Positions 1 to 7,262 of a DNA stretch of 38,502 bases are shown here, piece by piece; the stretch's first letter is position 1; each line of letters begins with the position of its first letter. The position numbers were made by a program, and so were the translations under genes. Location: assembly GCA_016196555.1 (NCBI GenBank), contig JACPXL010000038.1, positions 1 to 38,502 on the forward strand. The letters run 5' to 3'. Source of the DNA: Candidatus Omnitrophota bacterium (lineage in GTDB: Bacteria > Omnitrophota > Omnitrophia > Omnitrophales > Aquincolibacteriaceae). Under the pieces are notes generated by a model, which was not told where the DNA came from, did no database searches, and saw only the letters and a list, made by a program, of their open reading frames with translations.

Positions 1-447
1 ATTCCCATCGATCTCGATCAGGTTTGTGATTTGATTAAAAAGCGCCATGCGCGCGGGAAGACATTCAGTATTATCGCCGTTGCCGAAGGGGCCCATCTAA
101 AAGACCAAGGGTTGGTGGCCAACGACAAATTGGACCAGTTTGGACATATGCGCTTAGGCGGTATCGGGCAATTTATTGGTGCATTAATCGAACAAAGAAC
201 CGGTTATGAAACTCGTGTGACTGTTCTGGGACATATTCAGCGCGGCGGATCACCCTCCGCATTTGACCGGGTTCTTGGTACTAGGTTCGGCGTGAAAGCT
301 GTGGAATTGGTAAAAGCAGAAAAATTTGGCCATATGGTAAGCCTTCAGGGACGCAATATTGTCGATGTCTCTCTTGCCGATGCCATTGGCCAGCTTAAAA
401 CTGTTCCGCCTGAGCTTTACGAAATGGCCCAGCTTTTTTTTGGCTAA
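1..447 (+). CDS. pfkA: ATP-dependent 6-phosphofructokinase, 3' part (5' end outside window)
   Basis: C-terminal 148 residues of a glycolytic 6-phosphofructokinase, which phosphorylates fructose 6-phosphate to the 1,6-bisphosphate in the cytoplasm. The frame is open from the first base, so the ATG at 31 in the ORF track is internal. The sequence reads IPIDLDQVCDLIKKRHARGK, then SIIAVAEGA, and later the family signature VLGHIQRGGSPSAFDRVLGTR, which carries substrate-contacting residues. The end is compact and intact. The next gene follows after 9 bp, so the two are probably cotranscribed. Whether it uses ATP or PPi cannot be judged, because the nucleotide-binding half is missing; ATP use is assumed from similarity. 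Confidence 0.93.
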   Translation: MPIDLDQVCDLIKKRHARGKTFSIIAVAEGAHLKDQGLVANDKLDQFGHMRLGGIGQFIGALIEQRTGYETRVTVLGHIQRGGSPSAFDRVLGTRFGVKAVELVKAEKFGHMVSLQGRNIVDVSLADAIGQLKTVPPELYEMAQLFFG

Positions 448-456
448 AGGAATATC

Positions 457-1056
457 ATGGCAAATAAAACAATGACAGCCTCCATCAATGAAAATTTAGA
501 ATCCATTATTAAAGAACATCGCGAAGCGGTGGAGAATAGTTTTACGGACTCTCAGCTCGCGGTTCTTGAGAAGATTTCGCGGGAAATTCTCAAAGCATTT
601 ATGGCAGGCCATAAAATTCTTTTATGCGGGAATGGAGGAAGCGCCGCGGATGCTCAGCATATTGCTGCTGAATTTATTGCGCGCTTCAAACGGGACCGGA
701 AAAGTCTTCCCGCGATTGCTTTGACGACCGATACCTCCATCCTCACGGCCGTGGCAAATGATTATGATTATGAAAAAATCTTTTCCAGGCAGATCGAGGG
801 ATTGGGCAGCAAAGGAGATATTTTGATTGCCATCTCCACCAGCGGAAATTCTAAAAATGTTTTAACTGCGGTAAAACAAGCGCAAAATCAGGGGCTTGTG
901 ACCATTGGTTTTACCGGTCCCGCCGGATCATTGCCCGGGATGGTCGACATTTGCTTTCATTCTCAAACAAAAAAGACTCCTCATATTCAAGAAATTCACA
1001 TCACGGCGCTTCATGCCATTTCGGAAGTCGTTGAAGACGTCCTCTTCGGTTCTTAA
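457..1056 (+). CDS. gmhA: Phosphoheptose (sedoheptulose 7-phosphate) isomerase
   Basis: SIS-domain isomerase of 199 aa converting sedoheptulose 7-phosphate to D-glycero-D-manno-heptose 7-phosphate, the first step to ADP-heptose for LPS inner core. Diagnostic segments are CGNGGSAADAQHIAAEF (residues 57-73; H68 and E72 line up with the metal/catalytic H61 and E65 of E. coli GmhA), ISTSGNSKNV, and IQEIHITALH near the C-terminus (equivalents of Q172 and H180). The ATG is preceded by AAAGGA at good spacing. The following hldE-type gene overlaps its 3' end, which supports a heptose operon. A second, divergent paralogue lies at 33276. Confidence 0.93.
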   Translation: MANKTMTASINENLESIIKEHREAVENSFTDSQLAVLEKISREILKAFMAGHKILLCGNGGSAADAQHIAAEFIARFKRDRKSLPAIALTTDTSILTAVANDYDYEKIFSRQIEGLGSKGDILIAISTSGNSKNVLTAVKQAQNQGLVTIGFTGPAGSLPGMVDICFHSQTKKTPHIQEIHITALHAISEVVEDVLFGS

Positions 1057-1558
1057 TCTCAAGCGAAAGATTATCCGCCGTTCCCAAATCCAGGAGCTTG
1101 TCCGGCGTCTTCGCAATACCCGCAAGAGAATCGTTTTCACGAATGGAACTTTTGATTTTATTCATCTCGGCCATATTCGCTATTTGGCCCAGGCAAAAAG
1201 TTTCGGCGATGTTTTAATTGTTGGAGTCAATACGAATGCTTCGGTGAGAAGTTATAAAGGACCGAATCGTCCTATTAATCCGGAAGGAGACCGGATACAA
1301 GTGCTGAGCGCGCTTGAATGTGTCGATTTTGCAGTTTTATTCTCAGAGCCGAGTCCGCTAAAACTCATTTTGGAAATACGTCCTCATGTGCTCGTCAAAG
1401 GTTCGGATTGGAAGAAAAACCAAATTGCGGGTGCGCGTGAAGTTGAATCTTGGGGTGGCAAAGTGAAGCGGATAAAACTTGTTCCTGGACGTTCAACGAC
1501 AAAATTAATCGAAGGAATTAAGGCGAAGCCAACGCTCGAAAAAATCCCCAATGCCTAA
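1031..1558 (+). CDS. D-glycero-beta-D-manno-heptose 1-phosphate adenylyltransferase (HldE nucleotidyltransferase domain only)
   Basis: Stand-alone cytidylyltransferase-fold protein of about 175 aa, equivalent to the C-terminal half of HldE (RfaE domain II). It transfers AMP to heptose 1-phosphate. It shows FTNGTFDFIHLGHIRYL with the HxGH nucleotide-binding motif (residues 45-48 from the chosen start), LIVGVNTNASVR, GPNRPINPEGDR and VLVKGSDW. The ORF track starts it at 905, deep inside gmhA and out of family register. The TTG at 1031, with GGAAG just upstream, fits the family N-terminus better and gives a 26-bp overlap with gmhA. The exact start is uncertain because no ATG exists near the family start. 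No HldE kinase half, gmhB or hldD is seen beside it. Confidence 0.88.
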   Translation: MKTSSSVLNLKRKIIRRSQIQELVRRLRNTRKRIVFTNGTFDFIHLGHIRYLAQAKSFGDVLIVGVNTNASVRSYKGPNRPINPEGDRIQVLSALECVDFAVLFSEPSPLKLILEIRPHVLVKGSDWKKNQIAGAREVESWGGKVKRIKLVPGRSTTKLIEGIKAKPTLEKIPNA

Positions 1559-2237
1559 TCGAATGATGGATCCCGCAAAGCCCGCAATTTTTAAAAATTT
1601 CCGCCTTTATGCAGTCACGGATGTTAAATCTCCGGATGAATCCTGGTTTGAAAAAGTCCGCGCTGCTTACGAAGGCGGTGCGGATATTGTGCAGCTGCGC
1701 TCTAAGACCTTATCGGACCGCGAGCTTTATCATTGGGGATTGAAGTTCCGCAAAATTGCCGATGAATTTGGAAAATTATTTTTTGTCAATGATAGGCCCG
1801 ATTTAGCAATTGCAGTATCGGCAGACGGAATTCATGTCGGACAGAATGATTTTTCGACTCATGTTCTGCGGGAAATGTTTCGCCAGGCTGGAGTTTCCAT
1901 GTGGATTGGAAAATCCACCCATAGCATGGATCAAGCTATTGCTGCGGGAGCCGAAGGAGCGGATTATATTGGCGTGGGGCCTGTTTTTTCGACGCCTACA
2001 AAAAAAGATTATATCCCTGTGGGGCTTTCTTTGGTCCGGAATGTGGCGGAAAACTCCGGCATTCCATTTGTTTGTATCGGTGGAATTGATTTAACGAACG
2101 TAGACATGTTGTTAGAAGCCGGTGCGCATAGAATCGCAGTGGTGCGGGCCATTTTTGAGGCGAAAGATGTTTATGAAGCAACCAGAAAATTACGTGCAAG
2201 AATCGAAACCTTCGAAAAGTCCCATGCCGGAGCTTAA
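1551..2237 (+). CDS. thiE: Thiamine-phosphate synthase
   Basis: TIM-barrel enzyme of 228 aa joining HMP-pyrophosphate and thiazole phosphate to thiamine phosphate. Family blocks in order are LYAVTD, GGADIVQLRSK (phosphate/Mg region), FFVNDRPDLAIAVSADGIHVGQND, KSTHS, DYIGVGPVFSTPTK and FVCIGGI near the C-terminus. The start ATG lies inside the last codons of the heptose adenylyltransferase (8-bp overlap), so it is translationally coupled. No other thiamine gene is nearby. The neighbours suggest a housekeeping run rather than a thi operon. Confidence 0.92.
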   Translation: MPNRMMDPAKPAIFKNFRLYAVTDVKSPDESWFEKVRAAYEGGADIVQLRSKTLSDRELYHWGLKFRKIADEFGKLFFVNDRPDLAIAVSADGIHVGQNDFSTHVLREMFRQAGVSMWIGKSTHSMDQAIAAGAEGADYIGVGPVFSTPTKKDYIPVGLSLVRNVAENSGIPFVCIGGIDLTNVDMLLEAGAHRIAVVRAIFEAKDVYEATRKLRARIETFEKSHAGA

Positions 2238-3141
2238 TTCACCGCTTGCGGTGGTCGGAACGGTTGCCATTGACGCCGTCAAAACTCCTTTTGGAGCGCG
2301 CGACCGTGTTTTTGGAGGATCGGCCTCTTATTTTTCCTATGCCGCCAGTTTTTTTACGCCGGTCAGTCTTATTGCGGTTGTGGGCCAGGATTTTCCGGAA
2401 GAGTATAGAAAAATTTTAAAAGAACATCCGATTGATCTCAGCCATTTAGAAGTGATTAATGGAAAAACTTTTTCCTGGAAAGGGGAATATGGAACAGACC
2501 TGAATACGGCCCATACTCTCGATACTCAACTCAACGTTTTGCTCGATTTTAAACCGAAGTTAATGTTTAAAACACTTCCCGAATATATTTTTTTAGCCAA
2601 TGTAGATCCTTTAATTCAGGCGGATGTGCTTGATCAATTAGAAAAACCCAAATTGAAATTTGTGGCTTGCGATACCATGAATTTTTGGATTGCCAATAAA
2701 CGCAAAGAAGTTTTGGAAGTGCTGGCTCGAGTGGACGCGGTGGTTTTAAATGACGGCGAAGCGCGCCAGCTTACAGGTGAGCCCAATCTCATTCGTGCAG
2801 GGCAGAAAATCAAAGAATTGGGGCCTGGATACGTCATTATTAAAAAAGGGGAGCATGGTGTTCTGCTTTTTTACGAGAGCCATTTTTGTGCATTGCCAGC
2901 TTATCCTTTGGAAGAAGTTTATGATCCTACCGGAGCGGGGGATACTTTTGCCGGCGGTTTAATGGGGCATTTGGCTTCAACCGGCGATTTGAGTTTTGAG
3001 AATATGAAAAAAGCGATTGCAACAGCCAGCATTCTCGCCTCCTTTACGGTGGAGGATTTTGGGCTTGAAGCACTGCGCCGTATTCAGCGTTCCGACATCG
3101 ATCAGCGCCTCGCCTTATTCCGTAAAATCAGCAGCTTTTAA
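2224..3141 (+). CDS. PfkB-family carbohydrate kinase, substrate unknown
   Basis: Ribokinase/PfkB-fold kinase of 305 aa. It begins LAVVGTVAIDAV, has the sugar-binding glycine pair in FGGSASYFSYAA, and ends with the catalytic anion-hole motif DPTGAGDTFAGG (about residues 239-250). The track ORF starts at 2122, but the fold begins right after the ATG at 2224, which also minimises overlap with thiE to 14 bp. The sequence is unlike the HldA/HldE heptose kinase in its N-terminal motifs, so I do not assign it to the adjacent heptose pathway, although the operon position makes that tempting. It could act on a sugar, a nucleoside or a vitamin precursor. Confidence 0.8.
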   Translation: MPELNSPLAVVGTVAIDAVKTPFGARDRVFGGSASYFSYAASFFTPVSLIAVVGQDFPEEYRKILKEHPIDLSHLEVINGKTFSWKGEYGTDLNTAHTLDTQLNVLLDFKPKLMFKTLPEYIFLANVDPLIQADVLDQLEKPKLKFVACDTMNFWIANKRKEVLEVLARVDAVVLNDGEARQLTGEPNLIRAGQKIKELGPGYVIIKKGEHGVLLFYESHFCALPAYPLEEVYDPTGAGDTFAGGLMGHLASTGDLSFENMKKAIATASILASFTVEDFGLEALRRIQRSDIDQRLALFRKISSF

Positions 3142-3148
3142 ACCTCTT

Positions 3149-3219
3149 GCGGGATTAGCATAGTGGTAATGCACGAGCTTCCCAAGCTTGTGAGACGGGT
3201 TCGATTCCCGTATCCCGCT
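3149..3219 (+). tRNA. tRNA-Gly (anticodon CCC)
   Basis: A complete cloverleaf can be drawn. The acceptor GCGGGAT pairs with ATCCCGC, the D stem is GCAT/ATGC, the anticodon stem CGAGC/GCTTG encloses loop TTCCCAA (anticodon CCC), and the T arm is ACGGG-TTCGATT-CCCGT. The discriminator is T. No CCA is encoded; the next bases are TCG, unlike tRNA-Thr at 10008, which does encode CCA. It starts 7 bp after the PfkB-type kinase stop and may be cotranscribed. Its 3' end is the left copy of a direct repeat that recurs at 8549. Confidence 0.93.
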
Positions 3220-3228
3220 TCGATCTTA
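3203..3228 (+). repeat. 26-bp direct repeat, left copy (tRNA-Gly 3' end; possible attL)
   Basis: GATTCCCGTATCCCGCTTCG followed by ATCTTA. It covers the T-loop to 3' end of tRNA-Gly plus 9 bp downstream and is identical base for base to 8549-8574. A tRNA 3' end repeated at the far side of an accessory block is the usual footprint of site-specific integration. Confidence 0.85.
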
Positions 3229-3316
3229 TGATCGAATGCGGCGCCGTGCGGTTTTAAGGATAACCGTTGCGGCGTTCGATACGGGAATCGATTAGAACTT
3301 CCCGTATCCCGCTCCA
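3219..3316 (+). repeat. Structured tRNA-derived intergenic block with inverted and third direct copies
   Basis: Three successive stem-loops are visible: TTCGATC-TTAT-GATCGAA (3219-3236); an imperfect large hairpin CGAATGC...GCGTTCG enclosing CGGTT/AACCG; and GATACGGGAA/TTCCCGTATC (3278-3287 with 3299-3308). The sequence 3278-3291 is an exact 14-base inverted copy of tRNA-Gly 3201-3214. The sequence 3299-3313 is a third direct copy of the tRNA 3' end, here followed by CCA. No run of T follows any stem, so a simple terminator is unlikely. Nothing else is recognisable from 3317 to the korA ribosome-binding site at about 3430. Confidence 0.7.
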
Positions 3317-3440
3317 TTACTTCCGTTTGTGGAAATTAATTTATTGCGACGAGTGATGAAAAGTGATACTCTTTGCGGGTCGGTTTCCTCTTATTTCCGC
3401 CATGACACTTTCATAATTAGCATCTACGGGAGGCTATTGT

Positions 3441-5204
3441 ATGATCCCATCGAAAGAAAAGGAAAGCGTTGTCTTACGGATTGCCGGTGCCGCCGGGGAT
3501 GGTATTGCTTCCTCCGGCGAGGTCTTCGGCAAGATCTGCTCCCGCCTTGGTCTTCACGTCATGGCCTACAACGCCTATCAGTCGGCAATTCGCGGTGGCC
3601 ATGTCTGGCTCCAGCTTCATGTCGGTTCTGAGAAAACGTTAAGCCACGGGGAGGCGCCCGACGTCTTGGTTCTCTTGAATCGTACAAGTCCCGAAGTGCA
3701 CGTGCCGCAAGTGAAAAAAGGCAGCGTGGTTTTCTACAATACCTCCCAAATTCCTTCTGACTTCACAAAAATGCGCCAGGACGTTACCTTTTATGGCATC
3801 CCTTTTCGAGAATTAGTAACGGAGCCCGGCGTCGAAGCGGTGATGGCCAATACCATGCTCCTGGGAGGCGTCGTTGGAATCCTCGGACTCGATCCGAAAA
3901 TCGGCCTTGATTTTATTGCCGATCGTTTCCGAAAAAAAGGTGAACAGGTCATCGGTTTGAATCAGCGTGTCTTCCAAATCGGCATGGATTGGGTGAAGAA
4001 GAATGCAGCACCGCTTAATGTCTCGCTTCATGGCGACGGGAAAAAACGAATGTTTCTGACGGGTAATCACGCGTTCGGCATGGGGCTTCTGGCGGGCGGA
4101 CTCAAATTTTATGCGGGATATCCGATGTCCCCTTCGTCCGGTATTCTGCACTATGTGGCGGCGAAGGCCAAAGCTCATCAAATGATCGTCAAGCAAACGG
4201 AGGACGAGATCGCCGCCGTGAACTTTATTATCGGAGCCGCCCATGCGGGCGTGCGCACTGCGACGGCAACTTCGGGCGGCGGATTTTCACTGATGGTCGA
4301 AGGTGTCGGTCTGGCCGGAATGTTGGAAGAGCCAATTGTCATCATTAATGTTCAGCGCGGCGGGCCTTCCACGGGTATTCCGACCAAACAGGAACAGGGC
4401 GACTTGAATCTTCTGCTCGGTGCCGGGCAAGGAGATTTTCCTCGGATCATCCTTGCGCCTAAAGATACCGAAGACGCCTTTTATACCGCTTGGCGCGCCT
4501 TGAATCTTGCGGAAAAATACCAAACGCCGGTTCTTATCCTCTCCGACCTTTTCCTCTCCGAACATTTCCAAACAGTCGATCCCTTCCGATTTGATTTGCC
4601 GATTGAACGCGGTAAATTGCTTCGATCGGTTAAGGGCGAATACAAACGCTTTCTCATCACCGAAGATGGTATTTCTCCGCGGCTCCTGCCCGGAGCCACG
4701 CAGGGGATGTATTGCTCGGCAAGTGATGAACACGATGAGTCCGGCATTGTGATCAGCGACGTGTTGGCAGGACTTCCGAGTTCGCTCGAAATTCGAAATA
4801 AGATTCATGCAAAGAGGATGAGAAAATTGGACGTGATGCGAAATGAGGATATGCGTCTACCGACCCTCACGGGAGAACCGGAGGCGGAACTCACCCTGAT
4901 GGGTTGGGGTTCGACTTACGATGCGATTGAAGAGGCCTGCCAGTATTTTGCGCACGAGGGAATCGCGGTGAATCACCTCCATTTTACGGATATTTATCCC
5001 CTTCCCATCCAAGGGGTACTCGATATTCTGAATTCCTGTCATGAGATTATCGGTGTGGAGACAAATTATACGTCCCAGATGTGCCGCTTGATCCGTACCG
5101 AGACGGGCTATCATGTTAAAAAGACCGTGAACCGCTATGACGGCGAACCCTTCACCGGCGAAGATATTTATCGCCGGGTGAAAAAAGAGATCATGTATGT
5201 CTGA
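3441..5204 (+). CDS. korA: 2-oxoacid:ferredoxin oxidoreductase, fused gamma-alpha subunit
   Basis: Subunit of 587 aa of a TPP-dependent 2-oxoacid:acceptor (ferredoxin) oxidoreductase, which decarboxylates a 2-oxoacid to its acyl-CoA. The N-terminal gamma-type domain (about 1-190) starts LRIAGAAGDGIASSGEVFGKI. The alpha domain follows, with YAGYPMSPSSGILHYVA, KQTEDEIAAVNFIIGAAHAG, TSGGGFSLM and NVQRGGPSTGIPTKQEQGDL. The ATG follows GGGAGG. It overlaps korB by 8 bp (ATGTATGTCTGA region). Two-subunit gamma-alpha plus beta enzymes usually prefer 2-oxoglutarate, but substrate cannot be fixed from sequence by eye. Base composition is GC-richer than neighbouring genes, consistent with transfer. Confidence 0.9.
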   Translation: MIPSKEKESVVLRIAGAAGDGIASSGEVFGKICSRLGLHVMAYNAYQSAIRGGHVWLQLHVGSEKTLSHGEAPDVLVLLNRTSPEVHVPQVKKGSVVFYNTSQIPSDFTKMRQDVTFYGIPFRELVTEPGVEAVMANTMLLGGVVGILGLDPKIGLDFIADRFRKKGEQVIGLNQRVFQIGMDWVKKNAAPLNVSLHGDGKKRMFLTGNHAFGMGLLAGGLKFYAGYPMSPSSGILHYVAAKAKAHQMIVKQTEDEIAAVNFIIGAAHAGVRTATATSGGGFSLMVEGVGLAGMLEEPIVIINVQRGGPSTGIPTKQEQGDLNLLLGAGQGDFPRIILAPKDTEDAFYTAWRALNLAEKYQTPVLILSDLFLSEHFQTVDPFRFDLPIERGKLLRSVKGEYKRFLITEDGISPRLLPGATQGMYCSASDEHDESGIVISDVLAGLPSSLEIRNKIHAKRMRKLDVMRNEDMRLPTLTGEPEAELTLMGWGSTYDAIEEACQYFAHEGIAVNHLHFTDIYPLPIQGVLDILNSCHEIIGVETNYTSQMCRLIRTETGYHVKKTVNRYDGEPFTGEDIYRRVKKEIMYV

Positions 5205-6057
5205 GGCGAAACAGTTCGACAGCGCCACCCATCCGGATTGGTGTCCTGGCTGCGGCGATTTCGGACTGCTTGCCGCACTTAAAAAAGCCTATGCGGGCCT
5301 GAATATTGACCCAAATCAAATGATGACCGTCTCAGGCATTGGTTGTTCCTCGAACCTTCCCGGCTTCATTAATACCTACGGCCTGCACACCTTGCACGGC
5401 CGCTCGCTTCCGATCGCACAAGGCGTTAAGCTTGCCAATCACCGAATGACGGTTGTCGCCGTCGGAGGAGACGGCGACGGTTACGGCATCGGTGTCGGCC
5501 ATCTGGTTCATGCGATGCGGCGCAATATTGACATCACCTATGTCGTGATGAACAACGCCATCTACGGACTCACGACCGGTCAAACATCCCCCACAAGCGG
5601 CCTTGGGATGAAAACCAAGTCCACTCCTTTTGGAAATCCGGAGCTGCCGATCAATCCGCTCACCTTGGCGCTCGGCAGCGGCTGCGGGTTTGTGGCGCGC
5701 GCGTATACAGGACATATTCCGCAGCTGGTCGAGATCCTCCAAAAAGCCGTTCAGCATCAGGGCTTTGCGCTCGTGGACACCTTTAGTCCTTGCGTCACGT
5801 TTAATACGATCAATACACACGAGTTCTACAAAAAAAATACGAAAGACATCAACAAGGCAGGGCATGATGTTTCCGATATCCACGCCGCGTTTCACGAAGC
5901 CATGCGCGAGGATTACATTGCGACCGGCATCTTCTATCAAAATGAACGTCCCTGTTACGAGGAAAGCGAGCGCGAAACACTTGCCAAGCCGCTCGTCGAT
6001 CACGAACTTGGCCTTTCGCTTGATCAGCACAACAAGCTTACTGCCGAGTTCGTCTAA
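5197..6057 (+). CDS. korB: 2-oxoacid:ferredoxin oxidoreductase beta subunit
   Basis: TPP-binding beta subunit of 286 aa, partner of korA. HPDWCPGCGDFG carries the first two cluster cysteines, GIGCSS the third, and FSPCVTFN is a plausible fourth, matching the single [4Fe-4S] cluster of this class. The TPP/Mg motif is GGDGDGYGIGVGH with downstream MNNAIYGLTTGQTSPTS. No separate ferredoxin-type delta subunit is encoded next to it, so electrons would go to a ferredoxin made elsewhere. About 195 bp without a gene follow up to the YbaK-type ORF. Confidence 0.9.
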   Translation: MSEAKQFDSATHPDWCPGCGDFGLLAALKKAYAGLNIDPNQMMTVSGIGCSSNLPGFINTYGLHTLHGRSLPIAQGVKLANHRMTVVAVGGDGDGYGIGVGHLVHAMRRNIDITYVVMNNAIYGLTTGQTSPTSGLGMKTKSTPFGNPELPINPLTLALGSGCGFVARAYTGHIPQLVEILQKAVQHQGFALVDTFSPCVTFNTINTHEFYKKNTKDINKAGHDVSDIHAAFHEAMREDYIATGIFYQNERPCYEESERETLAKPLVDHELGLSLDQHNKLTAEFV

Positions 6058-6252
6058 TCCACAAAGATCGCCAGGCGTCCTGCAAATCAACAGTGTGGGC
6101 GGTTTCCGTTCGTAGGTTGTCCGCGATTTCAAGCGATTGGCATCTCAAAATGCCTCGCGTGACAGTCCCATAACGTCTAGCCATCGCCGTCAAAGATGAA
6201 ATCACCACGGAGGATTTGAAGAGAACAACACTCAAAGAGGAGGGAAGCCCAC

Positions 6253-6723
6253 ATGATTCCGCCGCGTCTTAAAAAATTCCTCCAGGATCAACAGACCGCT
6301 TATAAAGTCATCCCCCAAAGCCAGATTCCGGACATGCCGCAGGAGAAAGCTAAAGTGGTCATGGTCAAAGCAGCCGGCAAAGATGTCATGGTGGTTTTAC
6401 CTTCCACGGCGGTGCTCGATCCTTTTAAGCTTGGCATTCTTCTGGACATCGAATCCATCCGCTTGGATTCGGATGAAGAGGTCTACAAACTCTTTCCCGA
6501 CTGTGAACCCGATGCGCTTCCTGCGCTGGGTCTTCCTTACGACATTCCATGTTTTATCGACGAGACCTTGCTGGACGGGGAAGAGGTATTCTTCCCCGGT
6601 GGAAATCATGAGGATGCCATTTGCATCAATTCTGACGAGTACTGGCGCGTGGCGCAGGGTGAGGTCGGTGATTTCCGTCAGCGAGGCATTTCGAAGCATT
6701 CAACCTTCGAGAATAATATTTGA
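6253..6723 (+). CDS. YbaK/EbsC-type aminoacyl-tRNA deacylase-domain protein
   Basis: Protein of 156 aa resembling the YbaK/ProX editing-domain family, which hydrolyses misacylated tRNAs. Family-like segments are MIPPRLKKFLQDQQTAYKVIP, KVVMVKAAGKDVMVVLP, LFPDCEPDALPALG, DETLLDGEEVFFPGGNHEDAICI and a final VGDFRQ. The region between residues 27 and 34, usually an AQEVAxxxHV-type helix, is shortened, so activity is uncertain. AGAGGAGGG stands about 9 bases before the ATG, a strong ribosome-binding site. The 169 bp after it, up to the IS element, hold no gene I can support. Confidence 0.72.
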   Translation: MIPPRLKKFLQDQQTAYKVIPQSQIPDMPQEKAKVVMVKAAGKDVMVVLPSTAVLDPFKLGILLDIESIRLDSDEEVYKLFPDCEPDALPALGLPYDIPCFIDETLLDGEEVFFPGGNHEDAICINSDEYWRVAQGEVGDFRQRGISKHSTFENNI

Positions 6724-6892
6724 TCATGGCGCTTTGACGACAGGGCCTTACAAGGGCGGGTATTGGGAAGTGTTGAAGTGCTTTATCAAAGGTCATCACT
6801 CGCATTCCACAGAATCACGACGTACGGAAGCGCCACCATTAAAGTGGTTTAGAATTGATGTAGCAGAAAACACTGCAAAAATCTTATCGATG

Positions 6893-6919
6893 GGCGCTCC
6901 CCCCTAAAAATCCTACAGT
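6893..6919 (+). repeat. IS terminal inverted repeat, left
   Basis: GGCGCTCCCCCC, a 6-base divergent spacer, then TCCTACAGT. It mirrors the right end apart from one gap and spacer mismatches. It is preceded by target-duplication copy GATG. Confidence 0.88.
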
Positions 6920-6967
6920 TGCAAAATAGAATCTCCGGGTGTAAAACACCCCAAGCAGGAGGTTCAA

Positions 6968-7237
6968 ATGTCTGGCAAAAGACTCACCGAAGAGCAGATT
7001 ATTCCCATCTTAAAGAGGCACGAAGCAGGAACCTCGACACAGGATTTGTGCCGGGAAGTGGGCGTTAGTACGGCTACACTTTACAAATGGAAGGCCAAGT
7101 ATGGGGGCTTAGAGATTTCGGATGCCCGCCGTTTGAAAGGCCTGGAAGAAGAGAATCGAAAGCTAAAGAGGCTGGTGGCTGATCAAGCGCTGGAGGATAT
7201 CCAGGCGTATAAGGAAATTGCCCGGGGAAACTTCTAA
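6968..7237 (+). CDS. IS3-family transposase OrfA (HTH protein)
   Basis: DNA-binding OrfA of 89 aa. It starts GKRLTEEQIIPILKRHEAG, contains the helix-turn-helix TQDLCREVGVSTATLYKWKAKYGG (about 21-45), and ends in a leucine-zipper-like helix RLKGLEEENRKLKRLVADQALED. This layout resembles the IS407/IS51-type branch of IS3. AGGAGG lies 8 bases before the ATG. The last codons contain G_GGA_AAC (7225-7231), a canonical X_XXY_YYZ slippery heptamer, where -1 slippage leads into OrfB before the TAA at 7235. Confidence 0.92.
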   Translation: MSGKRLTEEQIIPILKRHEAGTSTQDLCREVGVSTATLYKWKAKYGGLEISDARRLKGLEEENRKLKRLVADQALEDIQAYKEIARGNF

Positions 7238-7262
7238 AGCCCAAGAGGCGCCGCAAAGCGGC
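7225..7262 (+). promoter_or_regulatory. Programmed -1 ribosomal frameshift site of the IS (GGGAAAC plus hairpin)
   Basis: In the OrfA frame the bases read G GGA AAC TTC TAA. Slippage by -1 on GGGAAAC moves ribosomes into the OrfB frame, which is open from 7213. A hairpin GCCGC-AAA-GCGGC (7250-7262) begins 18 bases downstream, at a distance that could stimulate shifting. Such frameshifting to make OrfAB transposase is established for IS3 elements. Confidence 0.75.

Noticed and set aside
928-1140. Reverse-strand 70-aa ORF across the gmhA/adenylyltransferase junction
   Set aside because: Shadow of two well-supported genes; arginine-rich antisense sequence with no family resemblance.
2224-3141. 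Assigning the PfkB-type kinase as HldA heptose kinase because of the gmhA neighbour
   Set aside because: N-terminal motifs do not match heptose kinases (compare GDTIIDEYHYC in the 31708 gene); only the general kinase fold can be supported.
3219-3236. Rho-independent terminator TTCGATC-TTAT-GATCGAA after tRNA-Gly
   Set aside because: The stem is good but no T-run follows; the sequence continues TGCGGCG.
3288-3298. Integron attC-like site in the hairpin region after tRNA-Gly
   Set aside because: The RYYYAAC/GTTRRRY core boxes do not fit (GTTCGAT breaks the consensus), and there is no integron integrase.
3813-4808. Reverse-strand ORFs of 143 and 173 aa opposite korA
   Set aside because: Antisense shadows of a GC-rich gene; no start signals or motifs.
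5332-6132. Reverse-strand 266-aa ORF opposite korB
   Set aside because: Long only because of GC-rich codon use in korB; the translation has no recognisable domain, and korB is certain.
6383-6907. 174-aa forward ORF overlapping the YbaK-type gene and running to the IS
   Set aside because: Out of frame with the YbaK-family sequence; its tail (KWFRIDVAENTAKIL) was checked for a HigB toxin remnant and is not convincing.
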